In this document: positions 24,841-33,652 of the stretch, in pieces
Position numbering within the stretch: position 1 is the stretch's first letter
How the letters are laid out: every line of letters starts with the position of its first letter
DNA from: JAUVPY01 sp034412795
Lineage (GTDB): Bacteria; Chloroflexota; Anaerolineae; 4572-78; NAK82
Direction of reading: 5' to 3'
NCBI GenBank assembly: GCA_034412795.1
Contig: DAOUMD010000191.1
Coordinates: forward strand, 24,308 to 88,307
DNA length: 64,000 nucleotides
Notes under the pieces: model-generated
The model's database searches: none
The model's input: the letters and a program-made list of their open reading frames with translations, nothing else
What the model was told of the DNA's origin: nothing
Made by a program: the position numbers and the translations under genes

Positions 24841-26463
24841 CTAACCGAATCCCGTCTCGAATAGAACGCCTGGGTCGCGGCGTCGTTCCACGCGTTTCAC
24901 CTGGCCGTCGGCCAGGTGAAGCACATGGCTGACGGCTCGTGGGATCTCGTCTTGGTGGTGGGCGACACAGATCAGGCTCAGCCCCTCGTGCTGACACAGC
25001 CGATCCAAGAGACCCAGAATCACTTCGCGGCTGTCTGGCGGAAGCGATTGACACGGCTCGTCCAGTACCAGCAGGCGGGGATCCTTCACCAGAGCCCTGG
25101 CGAGCAGGAGGAGTCGTTGTTGGCCGAGGGAAAGGTCGCCGAAGGACACGCGGCTTAAGCCACCAAGACCCAGACACCGCATCCAGTTGCGGGCGTGGCC
25201 CTCTTGGGCGGCCGAAGGGGGGGCGTGGAGACCGATCGAGTCGAAGAACCCGGAGAGGACAACACTTAAGCACGATGTCCGGGGCGGATAGAGCGCCTGG
25301 ATATCCGGGGACACATAACCGATACTGGCCTTGACGTCCCACACAGATTCACCGGCCCCTCGCTTTTTTCCAAATACCCTGATCTCGTTGCTGTAGCACT
25401 GAGGGTTGTCCCCTAAGATCAGACTCAGCAGGGCCGTCTTGCCGGCACCATTTGGCCCGAGTACAGCCCAGTTCTCACCCCCGTTCACAGTCCAGTTCAC
25501 ATTTCGAAGCACGACTGTTTTGCCGTATTTGACGGTGGCCTTTGTGACCGAGATCAACGGCGTGTCCTCCGGAACCTGAGCGGCCTTGGGTCTGGGGGAC
25601 ATACGGGCAGGGAAGGGCGGGGCGGGTGCATTCGGGCGTGGTGCCTGCGCGGAGGGTCTGAGCAGACCTGCAGGCCCTTGGTCCTCCCGTCTTAATGTCC
25701 GGACGAGCGTACTATTCTCGACAACGGCAATGTGGGTGATGTCCGAGGGTATCTCCTCCGCTCGCGGGCTGGCCAGTATCACCGTCGGCCCGTTCTCGTC
25801 CCCAAGAATAGTTTCCAGACACTCGCGGAACGCCTGGCGTGAAGCCCTATCCAGGCCCCCAAAAGGGTCGTCCAGTATCAACAGTCTGGGGGCCTGCATC
25901 AGCGCGCGGGCGAGCAGGACCTTTCTCCCTTCACCGTTCGACAGGTGTATCACCTTGCGACCCAGCAGGTGGCCGATTCCCAGCAGACGTACGGCGCGTC
26001 GCCGTCTGACCTCGTAGGTATGGGCATCCACCCGTGGGGGATCGAGCCGATACGGGGAACGGCTTTCGATGCTGTCGGCGGTAAGGAGATCGGCCACCGT
26101 GGGACACATCCCGCCTTCGAAGCTCTGCCAACGAGCTTGGTAGTAGGCTGCATATCGCCGCACGAAAGCCCGATACGCTTCGGGCGACACGCTGATGACT
26201 TCCCCTCTCTCGAAGTAAGGTCTACCCGCCTTCCCGTCGACAGGTAGAAAGAAGTACGATACTCGCCCCGACACGATGGGAATCTCACGCGCAAGTGCCT
26301 TGGCAAGCGTGGACTTGCCTGAGCTGGTACTCCCTACGATAGCCCAATGCTCGCCCTTGTGGACCGTCCAGTCGGTGTGCTCAAAAACCAGCGAGCGGCC
26401 CCTCAAGAGCGTAACATCATCTAGGCTGACAACAGGCTGCCGAGTCTCAAAAGAGTTCGTCAT
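24841..26463 (-). CDS. ModF-like protein with two ABC ATPase domains
   Basis: 540 residues from the ATG at 26463; a longer frame to 26607 would overlap the next gene and has no family match. Domain 1 (about 10-245): Walker A GSTSSGKST, signature HLSNGEGRK, Walker B RLLILDDPF. Domain 2 (about 300-530): Walker A GPNGAGKTA, signature DLSLGQQR, Walker B RLLVLDEPC; it includes NPQCYSNEIRVFGKKRGAGE, the hallmark of ModF/PhrA-type proteins. No membrane segments. ModF is linked by name to molybdate transport, but its role is unproven and no permease is encoded nearby. Walker A of domain 1 has Ser-Thr-Ser in place of Gly-x-x, and may be weak. Confidence 0.85.
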   Translation of the reverse strand: MTNSFETRQPVVSLDDVTLLRGRSLVFEHTDWTVHKGEHWAIVGSTSSGKSTLAKALAREIPIVSGRVSYFFLPVDGKAGRPYFERGEVISVSPEAYRAFVRRYAAYYQARWQSFEGGMCPTVADLLTADSIESRSPYRLDPPRVDAHTYEVRRRRAVRLLGIGHLLGRKVIHLSNGEGRKVLLARALMQAPRLLILDDPFGGLDRASRQAFRECLETILGDENGPTVILASPRAEEIPSDITHIAVVENSTLVRTLRREDQGPAGLLRPSAQAPRPNAPAPPFPARMSPRPKAAQVPEDTPLISVTKATVKYGKTVVLRNVNWTVNGGENWAVLGPNGAGKTALLSLILGDNPQCYSNEIRVFGKKRGAGESVWDVKASIGYVSPDIQALYPPRTSCLSVVLSGFFDSIGLHAPPSAAQEGHARNWMRCLGLGGLSRVSFGDLSLGQQRLLLLARALVKDPRLLVLDEPCQSLPPDSREVILGLLDRLCQHEGLSLICVAHHQDEIPRAVSHVLHLADGQVKRVERRRDPGVLFETGFG

Positions 26464-26486
26464 AATATGCAGGTCCAAATTAACGC

Positions 26487-26532
26487 GGATTAAAATCCTA
26501 TTAATACGGGTGACGGATACATATCCGTCACC
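26487..26532. repeat. Double-hairpin element, right copy (inverted)
   Basis: GGATT/AATCC (26487-26498) and GGTGACGGATA/TATCCGTCACC (26509-26532). Read on the minus strand it matches the order and spacing of the element at 24071-24117, so the two copies enclose the antitoxin, PIN and ModF-like genes as inverted repeats. Confidence 0.6.
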
Positions 26533-26545
26533 ATCAAAAGAATGG

Positions 26546-26788
26546 CTACGCGCTTCCCTGGGCAGCGGCGATGGCCTGCGCCAGCTCATCGGCCCGCTGT
26601 GAGCCAATCATCAGCAGCCACAGGAGGACCATCATCCAGTCCGGCGCCGGTCTATTGCCCCACGGCTGCCCCAGCACGATTTGTTGGATAAACCCCCACC
26701 ATTGCAGGGCCACCAGAAACAAGATCAGCAGCCAAAGCCACGGCTGACGAAAGCGCTGCTCTTCGCGGAACCACGGTATTGTCAACAT
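26546..26788 (-). CDS. Internally deleted DUF6141-like membrane protein
   Basis: 80 residues. Residues 1-57 (WFREEQRFRQPWLWLLIL to PDWMMVLLWLL) match the two-helix N-terminus of DUF6141 proteins, which normally have about 165 residues. Residues 58-80 (MIGSQRADELAQAIAAAQ) match their C-terminal end (LIGSQRPEELAxAI). The roughly 90 residues between are missing, and the frame is kept. It is probably a remnant; it could still be a small membrane protein. Match from memory of the family, not from a search. The 287 bases before hsdM hold nothing certain. Confidence 0.6.
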   Translation of the reverse strand: MLTIPWFREEQRFRQPWLWLLILFLVALQWWGFIQQIVLGQPWGNRPAPDWMMVLLWLLMIGSQRADELAQAIAAAQGSA

Positions 26789-27075
26789 ATGCGCCTCCTC
26801 AGCCGATTCCTGGCGGCATACAGAAATTCTCGACCTACCCCTGGCGAATTATACCAAACAGACAAATATCTGTCACAATCAGCAATATGAATCTCTAATA
26901 GATTTTCGCAACGAAGCATGATATACTTATGGTGAGCATCGCGGCGACATTTGCGCACGTAAGCGGAAAAAGCCCTCAAAAACGTTGATCCCGACATACG
27001 GACACGCTCAGCAAGAAACAGAAGTCCAATGCCGGCGATGGCATGAAGATACACTGTAGACAGCCAGGAGTCGAT

Positions 27076-29217
27076 ATGGATCAAAGCCAACTGAGTTGGA
27101 TCACCAACTTCATTTGGGGCATTGCCGATGACATTTTACGCGATGTCTATGTGCGCGGCAAGTATCGCGATGTCATCCTGCCCATGACCGTGATCCGCCG
27201 CCTGGACGCGGTGCTGGAATCTACCAACCAGGCGGTGCTGGATATGAAGAAGCGGCTCGACGACGCCGGCATCACCAACCAGGACGCCGCCTTGAAGCAG
27301 GCCGCCGGGCAGGCGTTCTACAACACCTCGCCATTTACCTTACGAGATCTCAGGTCCCGCCCCAAGCGACAGCAGCTCAAGGCCGACTTTGAGACCTACC
27401 TCGAAGGCTTTTCGCCCAACGTCCAAGAGATCCTCAACAAGTTCAGATTTCACAATCAGATTCCCACCCTGGTCGAGTCGGATATGCTGGGCTTTCTCGT
27501 AGAGAAGTTCCTCGATCCCTCTATCAACCTCAGCCCTGACCCCATTTACGACGGCGCGGGAAACGTCAGGCTTCCCGGTCTGGATAATCACGCCATGGGC
27601 ACCATCTTCGAGGAGCTGATCCGCCGCTTCAACGAGGAGAACAACGAAGAGGCGGGCGAGCATTTTACCCCGCGCGACGTGGTCCGGCTGATGGCCAAAC
27701 TCATCTTTCTGCCTATCGCCGACCAGATCGAGTCGGGCACCTACCTGGTGTACGATGGCGCCTGTGGCACGGGCGGGATGCTGACCGTCGCTGAGGAGAC
27801 GCTGGCCGACCTGGCCGCGGGGCACGGCAAGGACGTATCCATCCATCTCTACGGCCAGGAGATCAACCCGGAGACCTACGCCATCACCAAGGCCGACCTG
27901 CTGCTCAAGGGGGAGGGGATCGAGGCGGAGAACATGGCCTTCGGCTCGACGCTGTCCGCCGACGCCTTCCCGGCGCATGAGTTCGATTTTATGCTTTCCA
28001 ATCCGCCCTACGGCAAGAGCTGGAAGACCGACCTGGAGCGTATGGGGGGCAGAGGCGATCTTCTCGACCCGCGCTACATCATCCAACATGATGGCGATCC
28101 CGAGTACAGCCTGGTCACCCGCTCCTCCGACGGCCAAATGATGTTCCTGGTCAACAAGCTAAGCAAGATGAAGCGCGACACGCCGCTGGGCAGCCGCATC
28201 GCCGAGGTGCATAACGGCTCCTCGCTCTTTACCGGCGACGCCGGCCAGGGCGAGAGCAACATCCGCCGTTGGATCATCGAGAACGACTGGCTGGAGGCCA
28301 TCATCGCCCTGCCGCTCAACATGTTCTACAACACCGGCATCGCCACCTACATCTGGGTGCTCTCCAACCGCAAACCCGCTCACCGCCGGGGCAAAGCACA
28401 GCTCATCGACGCCACCGGCTGGTACACGCCGCTGCGCAAGAACCTGGGGCAGAAGAACTGCCAGCTCTCGGAGGAGGACATCGGGCGCATCGTGGACACG
28501 TTCCTCGCCTTTGAGGAGACCGAGGCTTCCAAGATATTCCCCAACCGGGCCTTTGGCTACTGGAAGATCACTGTCGAGCGCCCGCTGCGGCTGCGCGTGG
28601 ACCTGTCTGAAGAGGCCCGGGCCCGCTTGGCCGGGGCCTGCGGGGATGCGGGAGAAGGCCAGTTAGCCGCCACGGTCGACCGAGTCGCCGCCGCTCTGGG
28701 CCCCGGCCCGCACTTCGACTACAACGTCTTTCTGGCAGCAGTAGAAGAGGCCGCCGGCTTTAACATCACCAAAAAGCGGCAGAAGCTGCTCCAGGAAGCT
28801 GTGGCCGAGAAGGACGGTTCGGCCCAGCCGGTGATCAAAAAGATACACAAACCGGGCAAAGTTGAGGCTAACCCCCTATACGGGCAATTCAGCCTCCCAT
28901 CTCCTGATGGGAATGGTAGTGAGAGCCGGATGGTGGAGTACGAAGTCGACACCGACCTGCGCGACACGGAGCAGATACCCCTCCTGGAGGAAGGCGGCAT
29001 TGAGGCCTTTTTCCGGCGCGAGGTGCTGCCCTACGTGCCCGATGCCTGGATCGACGAGAGCAAGACGCGCATCGGCTACGAAATCTCGTTTAATCGCTAT
29101 TTCTACAAACCCGAGCCGCTGCGCACTCTATCCGAGATCCGGGCCGATATCGAGGCACTGGAACGGGAGACGGATGGACTATTAAGTTCTCTTCTTGTGG
29201 AAACCGAGGAGCGATAG
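27076..29217 (+). CDS. hsdM: Type I restriction-modification N6-adenine methyltransferase HsdM
   Basis: 713 residues. HsdM_N helical region (about 5-150), then the N6 DNA methylase domain with motif I DGACGTGGM (Asp227) and motif IV NPPYG (Asn309). The C-terminal extension (about 480-713) includes the family's long helical tail. The ATG at 27076 starts MDQSQLSWITNFIWGIAD, the expected N-terminus; it is also preferred over one 33 bases upstream. First gene of a six-gene operon; the DUF262 gene begins 3 bases after its stop. With HsdS it would methylate the target, and with HsdS and HsdR cut unmodified DNA. Confidence 0.95.
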   Translation: MDQSQLSWITNFIWGIADDILRDVYVRGKYRDVILPMTVIRRLDAVLESTNQAVLDMKKRLDDAGITNQDAALKQAAGQAFYNTSPFTLRDLRSRPKRQQLKADFETYLEGFSPNVQEILNKFRFHNQIPTLVESDMLGFLVEKFLDPSINLSPDPIYDGAGNVRLPGLDNHAMGTIFEELIRRFNEENNEEAGEHFTPRDVVRLMAKLIFLPIADQIESGTYLVYDGACGTGGMLTVAEETLADLAAGHGKDVSIHLYGQEINPETYAITKADLLLKGEGIEAENMAFGSTLSADAFPAHEFDFMLSNPPYGKSWKTDLERMGGRGDLLDPRYIIQHDGDPEYSLVTRSSDGQMMFLVNKLSKMKRDTPLGSRIAEVHNGSSLFTGDAGQGESNIRRWIIENDWLEAIIALPLNMFYNTGIATYIWVLSNRKPAHRRGKAQLIDATGWYTPLRKNLGQKNCQLSEEDIGRIVDTFLAFEETEASKIFPNRAFGYWKITVERPLRLRVDLSEEARARLAGACGDAGEGQLAATVDRVAAALGPGPHFDYNVFLAAVEEAAGFNITKKRQKLLQEAVAEKDGSAQPVIKKIHKPGKVEANPLYGQFSLPSPDGNGSESRMVEYEVDTDLRDTEQIPLLEEGGIEAFFRREVLPYVPDAWIDESKTRIGYEISFNRYFYKPEPLRTLSEIRADIEALERETDGLLSSLLVETEER

Positions 29218-29220
29218 GTC

Positions 29221-31014
29221 ATGCCTACTCAACGCTATGGCGTCACACAGCCTCCCATTGAAACACTGTTTACCTGGATCAACTCGGGCGAGATTGCCAT
29301 TCCAGAGATTCAGCGTCCCTTTGTGTGGAGCGCTGTTAAAGTGCGCAACTTTCTAGATTCTCTTTTCCATGGATATCCCGTGGGTTACCTCATCGCCTGG
29401 CGCAATCCCAATGTGAAACTCAAGGACGGCACCCCCTCGTCTGGCAAGCGCATTTTGATTGATGGCCAGCAGCGCGTAACGGCACTCATGGCCGCACTTC
29501 TGGCGCAGGAGATTGTCAACAAGAATTACCAGAAGGTACGTGTTCGCATAGCTTTTCACCCCATAGAGCACAGGTTTGAGGTCTCTAATCCCGCAATCGT
29601 CAAGGATGGATCGTGGATTCCAGATATTGCCCACGTATTTGACCCTAATACCAGTCTATTTGACCTGGCGAGTGACTACTGCGAACGTAACGGCGACGCC
29701 TCAAAGGACGCCATCTTTCGGAGCATCGAGTCGCTGCGCGGCATCACCAGCAACCAGATCGGTCTGATCGAACTGGATAGCGACTTGGATATTGAAACCG
29801 TCACCGAGATCTTTATCCGTGTCAACTCGGAAGGGGTGCCGCTCAGCCAAGCGGACTTTGCCATGTCCAAGATCGCTGTCAATGAAACCTACGGTGGGCC
29901 TCTCCTGCGCAAGGCGATCGATTACTTCTGTCACCTGGCTATCGCTCCCGAGGCCTATCCAAATGTCCAGGCCGATCAGGAGTTTGCGAAGAGCGAATTC
30001 TTCCCACAAATGGTTTGGCTGCGAGACGAGAGAAGTGATTTGTACGATCCATCTTATACAGATATGTTGCGCGTGGCTTTCACCTCCGAATTCAGGCGCG
30101 GTCGCCTTCAGGATTTGGTGGCTCTGCTATCCGGTCGTAATTTTGAAACGCGCCAGTATGAAGAGCAGATTATCGAGGACTCCTTCACTCGTCTCAAACA
30201 GGGCATCAGCCGTTTTATGAACGAAACGCACTTCCAGCGTTTCGTCATGATCATCCGCTCGGCAGGATTCGTGGATTCGGCGATGATCGGTTCGCAGAAT
30301 ACACTCAACTTTGCCTATATCCTGTACCTCACGTTACGCAAACTGGGGACGCCCAATACGGATATTGAGCGCTACGTGCGGCGTTGGTTTGTCATGTCAA
30401 TCCTGACCAGACGCTATTCAGGCTCTCCTGAGACAACCTTCGACTATGACATCCGCCAGATCCACGCCCAAGGGATCGCCACCTATGCCGAAAACCTCAT
30501 TCGGGGTGAGCTTTCTGATGCTTTCTGGGAGGCTTTGCTTCCCCAGGACATGAATACCTCAGTAGCCTCTAGCCCCTTCTTCCGCCTGTTCCAGGCTGCT
30601 CAGGTCAAGTTCAACGACTTGGGATTTCTATCGCGTGATATCACCGTGCGCGAGTTGGTCGAAGTCAAGTCCGATGTCCATCATATCTTCCCTCGAGACT
30701 ATCTAAAGAAGAACGGCCTGACTCGCGGCCAATACAACCAAATCGCCAATTATGTTGTTACCCAAAGCGAGATAAACATTGCTATTGGAAACAAGGAACC
30801 ACAGGTTTATTTCTCTGACTTGCTCGATCAGTGTCATGGTGGCCAGAAGCGTTATGGGAACATCACCGACCTCGATGAACTGTATGCGAATTTGCAGACA
30901 CACTGTATTCCCGACGGAGTAGAACACTTTACCATCAAGGATTACCCGGCATTCCTTGAGGAACGCCGCAAGCTCATGGCACGCAAGATTCGCAGCTATT
31001 TTGAAGCGCTGTGA
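29221..31014 (+). CDS. DUF262/HNH (GmrSD-like) nuclease-type protein
   Basis: 597 residues. The N-terminal DUF262 domain has PEIQRPFVWS and ILIDGQQRVTAL with the Asp-Gly-Gln-Gln-Arg signature at residues 81-85; the C-terminal DUF1524-type HNH part contains DVHHIFPRDYL (His487, His488), followed by NYVVTQSEINIAIGNK. This is the plan of GmrSD and BrxU type IV enzymes, which attack modified DNA, with DUF262 acting as a nucleotide-driven partner. Here it is embedded between hsdM and hsdS: 3 bases after the former, and only 1 base before the latter. It may give the locus a second specificity for modified DNA, or it may regulate the complex. Confidence 0.9.
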   Translation: MPTQRYGVTQPPIETLFTWINSGEIAIPEIQRPFVWSAVKVRNFLDSLFHGYPVGYLIAWRNPNVKLKDGTPSSGKRILIDGQQRVTALMAALLAQEIVNKNYQKVRVRIAFHPIEHRFEVSNPAIVKDGSWIPDIAHVFDPNTSLFDLASDYCERNGDASKDAIFRSIESLRGITSNQIGLIELDSDLDIETVTEIFIRVNSEGVPLSQADFAMSKIAVNETYGGPLLRKAIDYFCHLAIAPEAYPNVQADQEFAKSEFFPQMVWLRDERSDLYDPSYTDMLRVAFTSEFRRGRLQDLVALLSGRNFETRQYEEQIIEDSFTRLKQGISRFMNETHFQRFVMIIRSAGFVDSAMIGSQNTLNFAYILYLTLRKLGTPNTDIERYVRRWFVMSILTRRYSGSPETTFDYDIRQIHAQGIATYAENLIRGELSDAFWEALLPQDMNTSVASSPFFRLFQAAQVKFNDLGFLSRDITVRELVEVKSDVHHIFPRDYLKKNGLTRGQYNQIANYVVTQSEINIAIGNKEPQVYFSDLLDQCHGGQKRYGNITDLDELYANLQTHCIPDGVEHFTIKDYPAFLEERRKLMARKIRSYFEAL

Positions 31015-31015
31015 G

Positions 31016-32431
31016 ATGACGACACTCAAACCCTACCCTGAATACAAGGACTCCGGCCAGCCGTGGCTGGACAGGATTCCGGCGCACTGGCAATTGCTTA
31101 GAATCAAGCACCTCTTCTCAGAGCGAGTGGAAAAGGGGTTCCCAGACGAGCCTCTACTAGCTGCTACTCAAAGCAAAGGAGTTGTTCCAAAGGACCAATA
31201 TGAGCATCGCACAATGCTTGCCCTTAAGGATTTGCACTTGCTTAAGTTGGTGGAGGAGGGAGATTATGTCATAAGCTTACGTTCATTTCAGGGCGGTATC
31301 GAATATGCGCATTACCGTGGCATAATCAGCCCAGCGTATACAGTGTTGACTCCTTCTGAATCAGTACGGAAAGGATACTTCCAATTCTTCTTCAAGTCTT
31401 CTCCTTTCATTGATAGTCTACGCCTTTTTGTAACCGGGATTCGGGAGGGGCAGAATATTGACTACAGTCGTTTGAGTCGTGCCTCATTGCCGGTTCCTCC
31501 GATCGAAGAGCAAGCGGCAATTGGTCGATTTCTGCGCGCCAAAGTGAGCAAAATCAACCACTACATCCACGCGCAGCGCCGCCTGATTGAGCTACTCACC
31601 GAGCAGAAGCAGGTCCTCATCCAGCAGGCCGTCACCCGTGGCATCGATCCGCACGTCAATCTCAAGCCCTCTGGCATTGAGTGGATGGGAAAGATACCTG
31701 AGAATTGGGCAATCATTCCATTGAAGAGCTTATCAACCATTCAGTCTGGATTGACACTAGGGAAAAACTATCTGGGGCGGAAACTGGTTGAGTATCCCTA
31801 TTTGCGCGTTGCGAATGTGCAAGACGGACATCTGAACCTCTCGGAAATAAAAACTGTTTTCATAACGGAAGAAGATGCTGCACGAGCTGTTCTTCAGCGT
31901 GGAGATGTCTTGATGACTGAAGGTGGAGACCCCGATAAACTTGGACGAGGGTGCGTTTGGGAGGAGCACATCACCCCTTGCCTCCATCAGAATCATATTT
32001 TCGCAGTCCGTCCAAGGCTTGACCAACTTAGGCCACAATATTTGGCCGCCTTGCTTACCGCCCAGTATGCAAAGATCTATTTTCTTCGCACTGCGAAGCA
32101 AACAACTAACCTCGCGTCAACTAACAGGACAACTATTGGACAGCTTCCGGTCCTATTGCCCAATTTGACCGAACAGGATGAAATTCTAACTTTTCTTGAA
32201 GCAAGAACTTCTCCGGTGCGGATGGCGATTGACCGCACCGAACGCCACATTGACCTCGTCCGCGAGTACCGCACCCGCCTGATCGCCGATGTGGTCACCG
32301 GCAAGCTCGACGTGCGCGGCGTCCCATTGCCCGACCTGGACGAGGCCGGCGACCCGGGCGACCTCGATAAACTGGAGGAGGACGTGGAACTGGATAACCT
32401 GGATGCAGAGGAGATGGATTATGCCGGATAG
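31016..32431 (+). CDS. hsdS: Type I restriction-modification specificity subunit HsdS
   Basis: 471 residues. Two target-recognition domains: TRD1 (about 20-165), then a conserved helix region (IEEQAAIGRFLRAKVSKI ... IELLTEQKQVLIQQAVTRG), TRD2 (about 220-390) and a second conserved helix. Sequence within the TRDs is visibly poorer in GC and uses rarer codons (AGA, ATA) than the helices or the flanking genes, which fits exchange of TRDs by recombination. The ATG at 31016 is 1 base after the DUF262 stop; an earlier in-frame start inside that gene is rejected. It dictates the DNA site for HsdM and HsdR. Confidence 0.93.
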   Translation: MTTLKPYPEYKDSGQPWLDRIPAHWQLLRIKHLFSERVEKGFPDEPLLAATQSKGVVPKDQYEHRTMLALKDLHLLKLVEEGDYVISLRSFQGGIEYAHYRGIISPAYTVLTPSESVRKGYFQFFFKSSPFIDSLRLFVTGIREGQNIDYSRLSRASLPVPPIEEQAAIGRFLRAKVSKINHYIHAQRRLIELLTEQKQVLIQQAVTRGIDPHVNLKPSGIEWMGKIPENWAIIPLKSLSTIQSGLTLGKNYLGRKLVEYPYLRVANVQDGHLNLSEIKTVFITEEDAARAVLQRGDVLMTEGGDPDKLGRGCVWEEHITPCLHQNHIFAVRPRLDQLRPQYLAALLTAQYAKIYFLRTAKQTTNLASTNRTTIGQLPVLLPNLTEQDEILTFLEARTSPVRMAIDRTERHIDLVREYRTRLIADVVTGKLDVRGVPLPDLDEAGDPGDLDKLEEDVELDNLDAEEMDYAG

Positions 32432-33650
32432 AAACCCGCCAATTGACCCCGCGCGCATCGAGTATCTAAAGGTCGAAAACTACCGCGCGCTCAAAGAAGT
32501 GGAACTCAAAGATGTGACCCCGCTCACGGTCCTGCTTGGCCCCAACGGCAGCGGCAAATCCACCCTCTTTGATGTCTTTAGCTTTCTCTCTGAGTGTTTT
32601 CAATACGGCCTGCGCCACGCCTGGGACCGGCGCGGGCGCGCCCGGGAACTGCGCACGCGCGGCGCCAGCGGGCCGATTGTGTTTGAGCTCAAGTATCGCG
32701 AGCGCCCCGGCCAGCCCATCATCACCTATCACCTGGCACTGGACGAGGGTACCAAAGGGCCGGTAGTCGTGGAAGAGTGGCTGCACTGGCGGCGCGGTCA
32801 GCGGGGCAGACCCTTCCGTTTCCTGGAATATCACGAAGGCCAGGGGCGCGCCGTCAGCGGCGAGATGCCGGATGAAGACGACCAACGCGTGGAAATCCCG
32901 CTGCGCTCGCCTGACCTGATTGCCGTCAACACGTTGGGGCAGTTCGCCGAACACCCACGCGTCGCCGCGCTGCGGGAATTTATCACCGATTGGTACATCT
33001 CCTACCTCTCCATTGACGAGGCGCGCGGGCAGCCGGAGGCCGGGCCGCAGCCCCGCCTTTCCAGGAGCGGCGACAATCTGGCCAACGTCGTCCAATACCT
33101 CAAGGAACAGCACCCGGAGCGTCTGGAGCGCATTTTTACCGTGCTGCGGGAACGTGTCCCCCGGCTCGAGGCGGTGCAGGCCGACCCCATGCCCGATGGT
33201 CGGCTGCTGCTCCAGATAAAGGACGCGCCCTTTGAGCAACCGGTCTTTGCCCGCTTCGCCTCCGACGGCACGCTCAAGATGCTGGCCTACCTCACCGTGC
33301 TCTACGATCCCGACCCACCGCAGTTCATCGGCATCGAGGAGCCGGAGAACTTTTTGCACCCCCGTTTGCTGCCAGGGCTGGCCGAGGAGTGCCGCACCGC
33401 CAGTGCGCGAACCCAACTCCTGGTCACCACCCACTCACCCTTCTTCCTCAACGGTGTGCGCCCTGAAGAAGTGCGTGTCTTATACCGCGACGAGCGCGGC
33501 TACACTCAGTCCGTGCGCGCCAGCGACATTCGCGGCGTGCCGGAACAGATGGAAGCCGGCGCGTCCCTCGGTTACTTGTGGATGGAGGGCTATTTTGGCC
33601 TGGGCGATCCTTTGGTCAACGCAGGTGCACCCACATCGAAGGCAAGTTAA
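32421..33650 (+). CDS. AAA ATPase (OLD/RecF-like), nested in the type I operon
   Basis: 409 residues. YLKVENYRALKEVEL is the typical start of the AAA_15/AAA_21 group, Walker A is GPNGSGKST (residues 40-48), Walker B is IGIEEPENFLHP and the H-loop is LLVTTHSPFFLNGV. A coil-rich middle may be a dimer arm. There is no TOPRIM domain in this protein; the next gene supplies one. The ATG at 32421 overlaps the hsdS stop by 11 bases. Pairs of such an ATPase with a TOPRIM-like partner are found in phage defence (for example PARIS), where the partner is usually DUF4435. The specific AAA-DUF4276 pairing inside an hsd operon is less familiar. Confidence 0.9.
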   Translation: MPDRNPPIDPARIEYLKVENYRALKEVELKDVTPLTVLLGPNGSGKSTLFDVFSFLSECFQYGLRHAWDRRGRARELRTRGASGPIVFELKYRERPGQPIITYHLALDEGTKGPVVVEEWLHWRRGQRGRPFRFLEYHEGQGRAVSGEMPDEDDQRVEIPLRSPDLIAVNTLGQFAEHPRVAALREFITDWYISYLSIDEARGQPEAGPQPRLSRSGDNLANVVQYLKEQHPERLERIFTVLRERVPRLEAVQADPMPDGRLLLQIKDAPFEQPVFARFASDGTLKMLAYLTVLYDPDPPQFIGIEEPENFLHPRLLPGLAEECRTASARTQLLVTTHSPFFLNGVRPEEVRVLYRDERGYTQSVRASDIRGVPEQMEAGASLGYLWMEGYFGLGDPLVNAGAPTSKAS

Positions 33651-33652
33651 CA

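Noticed and set aside
24775..24844. TGA in the PIN gene as recoding (Trp or Sec)
   Set aside because: TGA ends many intact genes here, and no selenocysteine-type hairpin was seen, so a nonsense change is simpler.
26782..27090. Minus-strand frame upstream of hsdM
   Set aside because: It overlaps the DUF6141-like start and the hsdM start, and has no coding character.
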